DNA of 64,000 bases from Rachicladosporium sp. CCFEE 5018. Lineage: Eukaryota; Ascomycota; Dothideomycetes; Cladosporiales; Cladosporiaceae. The number at the start of each line of letters is the position of its first letter. Within the stretch, counting starts at the first letter, position 1. The translations under genes were made by a program, and so were the position numbers. This document shows positions 12,001 through 23,846 of this stretch, piece after piece. The notes beneath the pieces were generated by a model. It was not told the origin of the DNA. It saw only the letters and a program-made list of their open reading frames with translations, and did not search any database. The stretch lies in assembly GCA_002077045.2 (NCBI GenBank), contig KZ111182.1, positions 66,530 to 130,529 of the forward strand, read 5' to 3'.

Positions 12001-12248
12001 AGCGAAGCGCGAAGACGGTCGATCGAGCCACGCTTGGCTTCATCGTGGCCGTTTCCATTGAGAGTGCTACCGTTGCTGAGTTTTGACGAAGCGGTTGAAA
12101 GATCCGTGTCGTGCTTGCTGATGCCCACGCCGCCTGCTGGTGCTATCGGAGCGCCAGACTCGGTATCGCTATCAGCGCCTGCGCGAGTCTGAGAGGCAGA
12201 ACGCGAGTGAGTCTTCAAGCCCGTGAAGGCTTTCTTGAGGGCGGACAT
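9091..12248 (-). CDS. erdS: ErdS: aspartyl-tRNA synthetase fused to DUF2156 sterol aminoacyl-transferase
   Basis: Exons 12248-9239 and 9179-9091 (59-nt intron 9180-9238) give 1032 aa. Residues ~1-200 are Ser-rich then a charged coiled coil (EKHTKEVEERREAERKRKEE). Next come an OB-fold anticodon domain (~210-330) and a class IIb AspRS core (~345-665), with FRAENSNTHRHLTEFTGLD (motif 2) and GGGIGLERILMLIL (motif 3). From ~695 to the end is a DUF2156/GNAT-type domain (FVPHEGFAITVGDPLC, WQIKFSLDFPGAP, VTFGGGACAKL). The second exon supplies the expected end (YPPHGLGSSGVRAILSFFED). In fungi this fusion (ErdS) charges tRNA-Asp and moves Asp onto ergosterol to give ergosteryl-3-beta-O-aspartate. The start at MSALKKAF was chosen over upstream in-frame codons that read like 5' UTR. 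Confidence 0.92.
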
Positions 12249-14351
12249 GCTTGTGTATTCCCTCGTCGGCCGTCTGTTGTGTGAATGGGAAAAAGCTCCC
12301 CGTGAATGATCCCAAAGAAGCAAGCAAGATAGCAGTAAGGTAGCAGTGAAGTCAAGCTTAATCGTGCAGGCAGGAGCTACCTTCTCCCCCAAGTGTCTGT
12401 AGTGCAAATGCTTGCTGAATCCTGCAGCGAGCTCCACTCTCAACTACTGCACGAGGATGACCAAGACGATGGCAACAGAGCTGCAGGCTCAAGCGCTCCT
12501 TACATCACTTTATCGATATGCCCGCCTCGGTCCCTCGTCGCTGACGGTGCCCCGAAAGCCTGTTTGCTGTGCCAATGGGAACGCACAGGCTTGTTTCGGA
12601 TCGCAGCGGCAAGCTATGCAATCGCTCCGATGAGATAGCCCTGGTGCAGGACTGTGAGAGTAACCGAGGAAGAAGCGAATAGTATATTACTTGAGTTCAT
12701 GGTCATCTTCGGCTAGGTGCTTCACGATCTATTTGGAAGTTTTGTGGTGTTCCTCACTGTGTTTTGGCACGCGCTGACACGTGAACTTTCCGACTGATTG
12801 GCGGAGACAAGCGTTGGCTGCTGAGCGATCAAGCCTCCCGCAGTCGCCTTGCTGACTTTGCTCGCCTAGCAGGGCACCGCCGCGCCGGCTCGGATGATCG
12901 ATGCGGGCCGGCGAGAAAGATGCGCTCCACATACAATTGTTTTGCTGGGAGTCTATGAAAACCTTCACGGCCGCGGAATCTGAGAAGCGCGTCGCGAAGG
13001 TCGCGCTCTCCGGTCACTTTCGCCACTACGCTTCTCTACGGCATACAGCGAATATTTGCGGCACTTGTGATCTGCGAGCGGCTGGACGTGTTGCAGGCAG
13101 ATTGCCATCGGTGATGTGCTGCGCCAGCTGCCAACTTCACTCGACAGATCGACACCACATCGCAGGCGCACGACCATGGAACAGCACGAATCGCAATGAT
13201 TGCAATGAGAATAGCATGACAACGAGGCGCGTCACTTTTCGTCGTATTTGTATGAATACCAAGACTTGCATCCTGCTTTGCAAAGCTGCCAATACACTGT
13301 GACCTGGTCGATACCCTGGGCAATAATAGCCCCTCGCAACGCGAAAAGTCGCGAGATCAAGCATCTGCCCATCGCTGGCAGCGCAGCGCGCACAGTGGAC
13401 TTGCAGCTCGCGCCGTCTGGTATGCATTCAGGTGGACTGCATAGCGAACGGCCGCAGGACGTCCCAGCTTCTCAGACGTCTTGCAGACGCGCCAACATAA
13501 CAGCAAGTAAAGGCATGCATTGCGGAACTCGTAGCGGTAAAATGTGTTTGTTGTCTCTCCCCAATTCTTGGCTGCTGCGATCTTGAGCGTTCCCAGTCTC
13601 CCATACATTCTTCCATATCTGATCGACTACCCCAATGGAGGATGTGCAGGCAAGCTAATGGTGCTATATTGTAACATGGATGGAGCGCAGGATCGCAACG
13701 ACACCCGCAGCGTCAGGGAAGGAAACCAAATTCTCGGGATTGGGCAGCAGGAGCCTCGTTGAGGCAGGACTGCTATGCGGCAATAGCACATGGCTAGTTG
13801 GAAGACTCGAGGCAGCAACAGCGGCGCGTCACTCCCTAGATATCCTCCTCGTCCTTAAGACGGGGTTAAGCTATCTCCGTCCTCGACCTCACCTCCTCCC
13901 ATCACACTCTCAGCCCTCTCCAAGATCCGGTGACTCACGTACATCGGCTAACTACCCATGCGCTAGCTTGCGTCTGCGGCTCTACGTTCGGATTGCTGAT
14001 TCGGTCGCTCACCTTGCAAACCACAGAAGGAGTGCGAAGGTTTGAGCACTTGCATCTGAACCCCACACGTGAGAACTCTTGGCGTGTCTGGACTACATCA
14101 GACCTCGCGCATTGTCGGTGTCTACCTACTGCACTCTATCTATCGCCAGAGCTGCGTATATGAGCGCGCGCACTTCATAGCGTAGTAACTGGATCTTGTG
14201 CAATTGGGAAAGCCGGCCAGCCATTCGAGTTTCATCATTACCCCCGAGTAACCCCGGACTAGGCGGTACTTCGCTTGCGACAGCGACCTCAGATCGCGGG
14301 CTCATCACGGCGCAAGCAGCGCGTCCATCGCAGTATACTGCCTATCACACC
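12249..14351. other. Long divergent intergenic region (erdS / Zn2Cys6 gene)
   Basis: 2.1 kb between divergent starts. Open frames on both strands around 12.9-13.6 kb overlap each other, lack motifs and look random. No tRNA, repeat or obvious regulatory array was found. Confidence 0.45.
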
Positions 14352-15368
14352 ATGCCTCCTGGTCCTCAACCTACACCGCCCTCCTCCACCTCCTCCAATG
14401 GCGCATCACCAGACACACCTCAGTTCCGCGTGGTCCGCAAGCGCAATCGCGTCCCGCTATCATGCGCGCCCTGTCGACACCGAAAGCTCAAATGTAATCG
14501 CGGCCACCCATGCGACAACTGCAGCAAGCGCGGCGACATGGCGTCCTGCAATTACGCCGCGCCCAAGACCCGCAAGGCCAGCAGCATGGGCGGCGGGAAC
14601 GCTGAACAGTCTCCAGACGACATGCAGAATCGCATCGATCGGCTAGAAGGCCTCGTACTGTCACTTATGACGAACGGGCAAGGTCAGCCGATGGAAGGCG
14701 GTGCGACAGCGGCAAGAGCAGCTATCCATTCGAGCAGGAGTAATAGTCTTTCTACTGCTTCGGATTTACGGCTGGATGTGGAGGGTACGGACATGATTCG
14801 CGAGGAAGGCGAGAATGGCGATGAGGATAGCGAGGTCGAGCAGGTCAGCAAGGGAATTGGCATTATGAAGGTGGACAACACAGGAAGGGCCATGTATGCA
14901 TCAGATGCGCATTGGTATGCGATTCTGGCTGAGATCGGAGAGGTCAAGAGGTACTTTGACAACCACAAGGAGGACTACACGAATCATCTGAATCGCGTCA
15001 ATGCGGCGAAAGCGAGGGAAAAGCAGGGGACGGCTTTCCTTCTGCAAGGTAACTGCGCCGCATCGAGCAAGGAGGAGATCCTCGCACAATTCCCGCCGAA
15101 AGTCGACAGCGATCGGCTGATTGCGCGCTATTTCAACGCATACGATCCATCTGTGCACATCATACATGGACCCTCATTTCAGAAAGAATACGATGCGCAT
15201 TGGATGAACCCCAGTGCCACGCCCGTCGTCTGGCTGGGCATGTGCTTCGCCATGATGACACTCTCGCTGCAGTCGTACCACAGAGCGGGCGATGAGCCGC
15301 CAGAGTATCAAGGCAGATCATTGGAGAGCTCGCATGACTTCCGAAGACTGACAGCGCAATGTCTACTA
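14352..15368 (+). CDS. Zn(II)2Cys6 fungal transcription factor, truncated at gap
   Basis: The ATG at 14352 (MPPGPQPTPPSS) precedes a complete binuclear zinc cluster: SCAPCRHRKLKCNRGHPCDNCSKRGDMASC fits C-x2-C-x6-C-x5-C-x2-C-x6-C, at about residues 38-67. A basic linker and a dimerisation helix (MQNRIDRLEGLVLSLM) follow. From ~240 the start of the fungal-specific middle homology region is visible (LIARYFNAYDPSVHIIHGPSFQKEYD). 339 codons are present before the N run at 15369; the rest is missing. No intron occurs in the visible part. Nuclear DNA-binding regulator; targets unknown. Confidence 0.88.
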
Positions 15369-15468
15369 NNNNNNNNNNNNNNNNNNNNNNNNNNNNNNNN
15401 NNNNNNNNNNNNNNNNNNNNNNNNNNNNNNNNNNNNNNNNNNNNNNNNNNNNNNNNNNNNNNNNNNNN
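15369..15468. other. Scaffold gap (100 N)
   Basis: Exactly 100 undetermined bases, the conventional filler for a gap of unknown length. The plus-strand Zn2Cys6 gene runs into it from the left and a minus-strand gene runs into it from the right. The true distance and relative order of the flanks are therefore not proven. Confidence 0.98.
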
Positions 15469-15953
15469 ACCGGCATAGATTGTGCGGGAGGCATGTTCAT
15501 CTGGGATGACATACTACCCGGCACGTGCATCTGTCCAGAGCGTGGTGATGGTGGACTCGGTCGCTGTAATCCAGATCCATCCTGTTTCAAGTGCTGCAGC
15601 CTCGGTGATGTTTGATGCATCGGCCCAGACATGGGCATACCTGGCATCGAGTATGGCTGACCGAAGCCAGACGCTGCGGCCGTAGCTGCCATGGCGGCTT
15701 GTTGCTTCTGTGTCTGCGTGGTCTCCATCGGCATTGCGTACGGCTGCTGCATGCTGTACTGTTGACCAGGGTAGACCATGTGATTCATCATGCCAGTCTG
15801 TGCCATGGCCGGATCCTGAGGGTGCTGTCCAAAGTGAGGTTGCTGTTGCTGTTGACTGTGCAAGATGGGACTTGCTTGTTGTGGATGTTGTTGGTGAGGA
15901 TGTTGTTGATGAGGATAAGGTGGAGCTTGTTGATACTGCGAATAAGCCTCCAT
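15469..15953 (-). CDS. Gln/Pro/Met-rich protein, N-terminal fragment at gap
   Basis: The ATG at 15951-15953 opens 161 codons that run into the gap. The protein starts MEAYSQYQQAPPYPHQQHPH and stays rich in Gln, His, Pro and Met, with HQQHPHQQHPQQ and QQQQQ runs. Such N-termini are common in fungal nuclear regulators, but no folded domain is visible, so function cannot be called. The CAA/CAG-rich DNA is prone to slippage and may have contributed to the assembly break. Confidence 0.7.
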
Positions 15954-17975
15954 GATGTCGAAGTCTCCGGGAGATCAACACTCGGCACGAGCGAGAAGGT
16001 TGCTGTACGCGCCGCGAGTGGGCGTTGATAAGTCTTGACGCGGTCGTCAGTTCAGGTCGCGCGATGACTCGTCAGTGTTGCGGCCCAAGTGAGGCGTATT
16101 GGTCGGAAGACCCCAGAGGCGGCCACGACGCGTGCAGACCGCGTTTATGCTGCTGCGAATCACGAGCAGTCGGATACAGCGCACCGGAGCGTGGCAAACA
16201 CCTGGTGCCGAAGAGGCGGTGCAGTAATGGAGATAAGGTTTAGGTTGACAGTGATGGTACGCAAGATTCCTTGATGAGGCGTACCAGTCAGAGAGCAGCC
16301 GAAGTAGCGGGACCTAGGCGGAACGTGTGTTAGCGATGATGCGCGTGTTGAGTATAGAAAGTAATTGGGCGCTGATGTAGGCGTTGGCAGGGGAGGCAGC
16401 TCTAAATCTTCACGAACAGCAAAGCGGCGCCAATGGATGTGCGAGACGTGCGCGAGACGAGTCGGCTGCCAGCGCATCAACCGCGCGCTTGCTGCGTGCA
16501 CCGCCACATGCTCGCAATGTGGTGACGAACTCGACTCAAATCGTTAGGCGATATTGATGAGGCTGGTCTGGCCATGATGCATGACTTCTGTGCGTGGTGA
16601 TGACGGTCTGCGTGCGTGCTCGGAATCCCATCACAGCGGTCCGATACAAGCAATTACCCGCTCACATCATGGGTAGCCTGTGTGCTTAGTGCGCCAAATG
16701 TCTTTTCGTATAACAAAGCAGACACGTGAGAGGCACGTTGCGCCGCTTACCTGAGCTCGTCCGATGTCCGTACACCGATAGTAATAACCTGCGTCTGCAC
16801 TGGTCAGCACTGTTCATTGCCGTAAGGTTCCATTGCCGTTCAGGTACACTGCGCGGAGCGACGTCATATTCGCGACAAGGCGACAGCGACAGGCTTGCGA
16901 TGGTCCCAGCAATTCATCGCGAGGCTAACTCTCGCAGCATTCGATGGTCACGGGAGGGGACAGTGATGTGCGTACCTGGCAGCTTACTCGTCGCTCGTCG
17001 CGTGCGACTGAGACACGCGTGGGTGTGCGCGCGGGCGTGTGTGTGTGGTGTAGTGCGGTGAGTACTGGCGGCGGGAACAGCCCGATAGGATGATGGATCT
17101 TGGTAGACAGAGAGTGGAGGCGCCAAATCACAAGTCAGGGAAGGAAGTGGACGAGGAAGTGGCCAATTATGAGAAGGAGCGCTTCAGATTTGCTCAGTTG
17201 CGACGAGAGGCGCGGGCCGAAGGATGCTTGGCGTTCTACAGCCTCATGGCCTGAAGTCAAGATCAGGCACATATACTTTCCACAGAGCGGAGGAGGATGG
17301 ACATAAAGTAGAGACATACCGGCCGAACCAAGTTGTCACTCAGAGCAGCGTAGATGTAATTCAGTACTGTGTGTTGATCGCACAGGATCCGCTCTGCCGT
17401 GCGACAGCAACGTCGGAAGTTCTTCAAACGTGTCGATCGCGCCTTCCCTACCAGAGTGCTCACACCGACGGTTACGTCCACGTCCACATTAGCGTACAGT
17501 AAAGTCTCCCCCCCGTAGTCGAATGTGCATCGAGGAGATGTGACCTCAATCGAAGACGACTGCCTCTCTGGCAACTTAATCGACGTGGTGGGCGCCCGGC
17601 CTTGTTGTAGTTTACCTCCGCCGGGCCGCTGGAGTTTATCCTTCCGATCCTGTACAACCATCTGACGCACGCTACTGCCTCACGTGGCCAACACGCCATC
17701 ACTCGAATAACAGAAGAAGCGGACCTCTCGAGAACACCGGGCAGTCGGCAACGCTAGTGTAGACAGCGCTGTATTGACGAACGGATGTGAGTGCCGCCTA
17801 CGAGAGATACTGGATAAGATCACCACTCTCGTCGACAGCCTTGGTAAATACATACAAATGCAGCGCGGCATGCAACAGCATCCTCGTTCACGCTGGATTG
17901 CCGAGCGGTCCGCTAATCTTGTCACTCGCGCCGCCCTCTTGTCAGGGTGCTGCCGACACACTGCAGTCTATGGCA
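15954..17975. other. Intergenic region
   Basis: 2.0 kb upstream of the gap-adjacent fragment and downstream of the M6 peptidase gene. A short GT/GC-rich microsatellite-like stretch lies near 17018-17060. Nothing else could be recognised. Confidence 0.45.
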
Positions 17976-20062
17976 TCACTTTGTGACTTCTAATTGCCAC
18001 GGAGCTGTAGAAGTGACCTCTTCTACAAACTCAGTATCAATAGCCTCTACCCACTCTACAGGTCTTCTTCGACACCTGTGAAGCATCCAGCTCGGAACCG
18101 CAGTCAAGTATACTTTGCCTCGCCTTGCCGCTCCGTTGCCTGCTCCTACAGCAACTTTGACTTTCGTCGATTCGCCGAAAGTAGCACTCGCGAATTCATT
18201 GGGCAACACCGCCTGCCAGCCCTCACCGTCGACTTCCACGCTCAATCTGTAAAGGTCGGATTGCAAGTATGACGTTGTGTTCCCTCGGGCCTGTGCAGAG
18301 GGTTTCCCAGTGTTCTTGAGGTCGAACGTGCATGTTGTTGAGAGTTCACTGTCCGTATTCTTGTACATCTGTCCGACCTTGCCAGCACCAAGTCGCACAC
18401 CAGCTCTCCCAATTCGGCTGTCTAGCGACCTCGCTCCAACAACATAGTGCAACACCCCCTGAGCATCTCTCGGCACATCCAAAACATAGAAGTGCAATCT
18501 GTTAGCCTCGTCCACATACTCAGCCTTACTCTCGCTCCTCGTCCCCGCGTGGAAAAGCCCATCAGCTAGTTGCCTGTAGTCTCCAACAGTGATATAGCTC
18601 GCGCTTCCATTCGGCCGCACAAAGTCCAGCAGACCCAGATCCTGCGCATTTGCGTCTATCATCCACTCGAATGGCTGGCGATCCTTGTTCTTGGTTCTAA
18701 ATAGGAACACACCGGGATCAGGTTGGAACGAGTCCGCGCCCATGCGGTCAATGACTTGGACGTCGTAATTATTGTAGCCTCCGCCATCGCAGAGGGGATC
18801 GGTAGATTGATTACAAGGTGGCGAAAGGTCGGTGCCCATCTCGATGTGGATGCCCATTAGACCTGCGCCAGCAATGGGGTGGACTACGCGAGCTGTGACA
18901 TTCGCCACCAAGACTACGCCAGACGCGGCGAGGGCGTCATGAGAGATGGTCAAGATCGTGGCATTATCTACGAGACCGATGCGCATCTTGTCGAAAGTCG
19001 TATGATGTGAGCCATATGACCCGCCCAAGAGCGCCGGGATCTGCCAGCGGGTATGAGGACCTCCCGGGCCATCAAAGCTACCACGTGACATCATGCTGAA
19101 CGGACCAGTATAGCTTCGAATGGGAGGAATTGAGTAAGGGTTATTATAGTTGTCGCCAATACCGAGAAGATGGCTCAGCTCGTGAGCGTAAGTGCCCATT
19201 CCCGAGCTCTCGGCCTGGGTAGACGAGCTTCGTCCGGCATTCGGCCAGATCGTAGCAGCGGACGCCCAAGACGTCCAATTGACGTATCGCGTATCGGCCC
19301 AATTGGTAAGCGTGCTGTTAGCTGGTGGGCCGAAAGCATCCGCCACTGCGTCAGGTCCATCGAAGAGCATCTTGCCGAATTCTTGCCAGGTAGACGACTC
19401 ATCTTGGCCCGCAGACAGAATGAACACAAGCTCGAATGAGTTTGCTGTGGCGTTACCGACAGCTGCTCGCCAGGCTCCAAGAGCATCGGTTCGCAGATCG
19501 ACAGAGCAAGATTGTCCAGTAGGGCATGCGTTCTCGTTGAACCCGCCCTCTTCGTCGTCGATGCCATGTTGACAGGCAGCGATGGCAATCGGTAAGGTCC
19601 AAATGATGTCAAGTCAACCCCGTACTTACCACCACTGTCTTCCATCCAGTACTCGTGCAGAGTGTGATTGAGAGTTAGCTCCTGGGGTTTCTTGAGCAAA
19701 TCGCGGTAAAAGGACGGCACGTCCGCACGAGGTACGCTGTTGGCAGCTGGCTGCGGATTCGTGAAGACTGTCGAATTGGCAGCCAGCGTGATGACGAAGG
19801 CCTCATCTGGGTAGTCCACTGCGATCAGAGCGATGTTGAAGTTCCGCTGCGTCCCTCTGCGGGCAGAATTGTACCAGTTCGAGCCTGGCGGACGGACGTA
19901 GTCATCCCATGTCATGTGGTCCGTGTTCTCCCATTCTTGAGGATCTGGGATGGCGAAAGGGTCGGTCTGTGTCTGGTGTCGGCCCCTTCTTGGTAGAGCA
20001 AGTGTCAATGTCAGGCCAGTAGCCAAGACTAGCGACGTGAGATGCACGTAGTGGAAAAGCAT
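17976..20062 (-). CDS. Secreted M6-type zinc metallopeptidase (frame break or 80-nt intron)
   Basis: A signal peptide (MLFHYVHLTSLVLATGLTLT, then ALPRRG) begins at 20062. The N-terminal half includes RNFNIALIAVDYPDE and HEYWMEDSGGKYGVDL. The C-terminal half, in another frame, carries ELVFILSAGQDESSTW and the zinc motif HELSHLLGIGDNYN (HExxH), and ends at 17976. The two frames can be joined by an 80-nt GTAAGT...GAAG intron (19550-19629), giving exons 20062-19630 and 19549-17976 and 668 aa. That intron would, however, remove KYGVDLTSFGPYRLP, which looks like conserved M6 coding sequence. A one-base indel near 19575-19600 is the alternative. Expected role: extracellular protein degradation. Confidence 0.75.
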
Positions 20063-22065
20063 CTCACGAAAGCGGCTTGCGAGAAAGGTACTTTGTTGGC
20101 GAAGACCCGAAAGAAATACAGTAGAGACCTAACATACCTTCCAACTGTCCAGCACTCGGTCCAAGACACCGCGACGGTAGCGGCATTGGAGTGGAACCTA
20201 GTCCCATCATCAATGCGACATACCCTTCGTAGCCTAGCTGGATATCTGAGCCTTCAGCGACTACTTGGCAACGCTGCAGACCTTCTGCTTCGAGCGCAAT
20301 ATCTGGAGACAGCCTGAAGAGTTGGCGGACGATGAGATAAGGAGATGCACAATGCCCCTCTCGTGCAGTGCTTGGTATGCTGGGCGTTCGGCTCTGAAGA
20401 ATCGTTGTGCCGGAGCAGTCTCCTAGCCATCGTCGGGGACGATGACGAAGTCGCGTCTCTACAGTGTGTAATATATCGTCTGAGCGGCTTTGTGCTGCCG
20501 TTCATAGCAACACTATCATCCTCTGTGATGTGGCGACCTGTCTAGAGTGGTCATTGTTGACGGTCGGTGAACGTGTGTCTTCCAGCAGTACTCTAGCCAA
20601 AGCCTCCACGACTGTGGCTCGCAGGAAGAGCGCTCAAGCAAGCCGCTGGATTTATAGGTACACAGCCGAAGTACTCGAATATACATACGTTTCCTGGTGA
20701 TCGTCGGCGTGGGGGACCGGACGATCAGAAGTTGTGATGAAGCCGAATAGACTTCGAATCTCACTTGGTGCGACACGCCCTTCCACTCCCGGTTCCACAC
20801 TCCAGAGATGCGCTCCTTTCCCTCTTCCGGGTCTTTCCTAATAAATCACAACCAGATTACGATCGACACGTACCTCCGGGAGCCGTCTAGACGCCGTTGC
20901 AGCACGTTTTGGATCTTCTTCACGCCTGCCCACGTGTGATGGCAGATGAAGGCTGCCGTTCAGGACGGCGGCATCTTCGAGCCCTTTCATTGCAGATGCA
21001 CAGAGTCTTCCGCCACAATCCTACGGCACTTGTACTGGACATAGATGTATACCGTACTGCCTCCTGCGTGCAAAACAGCTAAGCAACACTTTCATTCCCT
21101 CTTCCTCCATTATTTGCGGGTATACCTGTGAGCGCTCGGTAGCCACGTCCACTCATTGTCTCATCGCGAACATGCTGCACATCACTTTCGTTCAATTGTT
21201 TGCCGCAGTTTTGGCTGTCTCTCCTTTCTCTTCATATGCAATGGCGGGCCTGGCCGAACGGCGAGTGCGCAGCCGGTGTACCGAGCAGGGGTGAATCTGC
21301 ATCGAGATAACAGGTAAGGCGTTCTGCCTGAATGAATCTCGAAGCCCAATTTGTGCCATGGGCAAAGTCTATCGTGTGCCACGCGAGCTGCACGACAAAA
21401 CGTCGCTTCAAAGTTTGAAGTTAGATCTGACAAACTCGGAAACTGAATCTCGAGAAGAAGCCAATTTACAGATCGCCATGTCGTAACGGCCTGGATTGCA
21501 CCACATGAAGCCTCCAAGTCAAGCCTGGCCAGATGATCATCTCGCTACCCCACCGCACATCCGCACGTTACCCGTCCACCCCCGGTATTCCTGTGATCAA
21601 GTTTCTGGGGTAGCGCAAACGGCACGGGTCCCTGTCTCAGCACATCGGCCCTGGGCCGTGCCTTGTTTGCGGCCCCGTGTGATTCGCCGCCATCAGTCTT
21701 CCCGTGTCAAGCCAACAACGCCGACCGAATTTTGCGAATCTCGCCTGCAAGAGTCCCTACTTTATGCTACCCTTCGCATGCATCGCCCGACATTGCTGAT
21801 TCATGTCCATATTGCACTGCATTTCCCTGCGCAACGATCAAGCGTACCAGTGTGGTGTCACCAAACATCGCCTGTGCACCGTATCGGCAGGCTATCCATG
21901 GCGCCTGTAACGCGTTCTTGCAGCACCGCAGAAGGTAGGTCCGACGTTTTCCTGTCAGACTCCTTGTTCTGCGCAACCGTTCAATGATCATAAGGGTTCA
22001 GGAGGACATGCTCATGCTCCACTTGCAATGAGCTTGCATGCACATTCATTCATCATCTCCACAGT
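20063..22065. other. Intergenic region
   Basis: 2.0 kb between two divergent starts (M6 peptidase minus, rhodopsin-domain gene plus). Open frames in it are short, overlapping and without motifs. No RNA gene or repeat was recognised. Confidence 0.45.
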
Positions 22066-23323
22066 ATGGCTGTCGGTACTGATGCATCGCCCATTGCCGT
22101 GCTGGCAGTAACTCTGGTCTTTATAATACTAGCGACCATAGCTACGATGCTCCGCCTCTACACGCGATTCGGGCTTGCGCGCAATGCCGGACTGGACGAT
22201 GTTTTCATTGCGCTTGCCCTCGCCTTCGCGCTCGCCACGGAAAGCATGGTGGCACTGGAGGCCGTGTATGACAATGGCCGAGCAAAAGCACCTCTCACCC
22301 CGGCCCAAGGGCTGAGCTACGCGAAGACGGTATATGTCTCGATCATCATGTACAATGTGGCGCTGTTCTGCATCAAGGTGTCGGTGAGTCTTCGCAAGCA
22401 GACAAAACTGTGCACTGGTACATCATCGACTAACGCGGTCGACTCCGCAGCTCATTCTGCAGTACCTCCGCATCTTCCCACAGAAAAGATTCCGCATGGC
22501 CTGCTATGGAATGATGGCTATCGTCTTCGTCTACTCAAGCTGGTGCATCTGGGGTCAAGTATTCTTCTGCACTCCGATTGCTGGCTTCTGGGACTTTGAG
22601 TTAGCCAGAACAGCCAAGTGCTTCCCGAAGCTCCCAGTCTGGTACGCTGTGCTGGAGACTCTCACCGCCAAGCTCTGCTGACAATCCTCCAGGTTCACCA
22701 ACGCATGCATAAACATAGTCACAGACATTGCCATCGTCGCCCTCCCGATTCCCATGATCCGCCAATTGAAGATGGCTAAGCGCCAGAAGATCGCCCTGAT
22801 GGGCGTCTTCGCCCTAGGCTTCTTCACCTGTCTCACCTCCATCCTCCGATTGCAGTCTCTCTACTCAGCTGCACAACTTCAAGGCGGTCTAAACCAACAC
22901 GGTGCAATGGCAGCTCTATGGTCTCAAGTGGAGCTAGCCACTGGCATCATCTGCTCTTGTCTACTTACGCTCCGGACACTGATTGCGCGCACGATACCGA
23001 ATCTTCTCGGCTCTTCGGCGCACCGCACAAATCCTTCATCAGGCAATGTGCACTACTACGGCACCAACTCGCTGAAGTGCGCTCAGCTGGAACGCTCTGG
23101 CAGAGGACTCAGCGGAAGAGAACAGCCACAGCAAAAGTCGTACGCGAGGCGGGAAAGTCACGGGGAGGATTCAATCGATCTTGAGGAGTTGGCGTCTTCG
23201 CCGAAGAACATCAGAGTCGTGACGCGGGTCGAGCAGGAGGTCGAGAGGCATAGAGATGATGGTGCGAGGAGCGATCAGGGGAGCACAAGAGACTTGATCC
23301 GGCGGAGCTCGTTCGCGGATTGA
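22066..23323 (+). CDS. Seven-TM fungal rhodopsin-domain (PTH11-like) membrane protein
   Basis: Exons 22066-22383, 22451-22641 and 22693-23323 give 379 aa. The splices rejoin IKVS to LILQYLRIF and VW to FTNACINIVTD, restoring the family pattern. Hydrophobic segments span residues ~10-300. Hallmarks are RLYTRFGLARNAGLDD after TM1, KTVYVSIIMYNVALFCIK, LILQYLRIFPQKRFR, a Cys-containing loop (CTPIAGFWD, CFPKLPVWY) and the TM7-proximal ATGIICSCLLTLRTLI. The C-terminal ~90 residues are charged and cytosolic. This matches the Rhodopsin_dom family, expanded in Pezizomycotina and related to PTH11. Ligand and role are unknown. Confidence 0.85.
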
Positions 23324-23846
23324 TGAGCTGGACGTTAGGTCGCGGAAGCAGAACCTGCACGGGCACGGAACAGGACAAAAGGTGCAAAAGGATACCCAGA
23401 GTCCGATCGCGCTGGGACGGACGGCGCGGCTTTACGAATGGTTCTGTATAACTATGTATGATTTGAATGATCTGTACAGCTTAAGATTGGGCGTACTGGG
23501 ATACGCTACGAACGTCAACTTGAGAGGCCTTCGATGCCCCTGCCAGAAAGCCGAAGGACATACACCCAAGTCCGGACCGCTCTCTGCTTCTCCAAGAGTT
23601 CGATAGCGCACCTGAGCATCTACAAGCGTACCTCCAGTAACGGGATACTTGCCCACTGTCAGTGAGAGAGGGGGTGCTGGTCGTAGGCGTCTCTGCTTTC
23701 AAGTCAAGACTCTCAAAGACACAGCATTATAGCTATTGATCAGCACAGGCACGCTGAATCGGGCATCACCCACGTTCTCAGGCTTTCAGAGAGGGCGATA
23801 CAGCATAGGGTAGTGGAGCCAGCACGTCGCGACAAGGTTTCAGCAT
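23324..23846. other. Convergent intergenic region
   Basis: 520 bp between convergent stop codons. No supported gene; short frames at 23382-23702 lie on both strands and overlap. Confidence 0.45.

Noticed and set aside
12249..12443. 65-residue N-terminal extension of ErdS
   Set aside because: It reads as unstructured 5' leader, and MSALKKAF gives a sensible N-terminus.
17018..17060. GT/GC-rich stretch as a regulatory Z-DNA element
   Set aside because: Too short and irregular, with no nearby conserved context; treated as a minor microsatellite.
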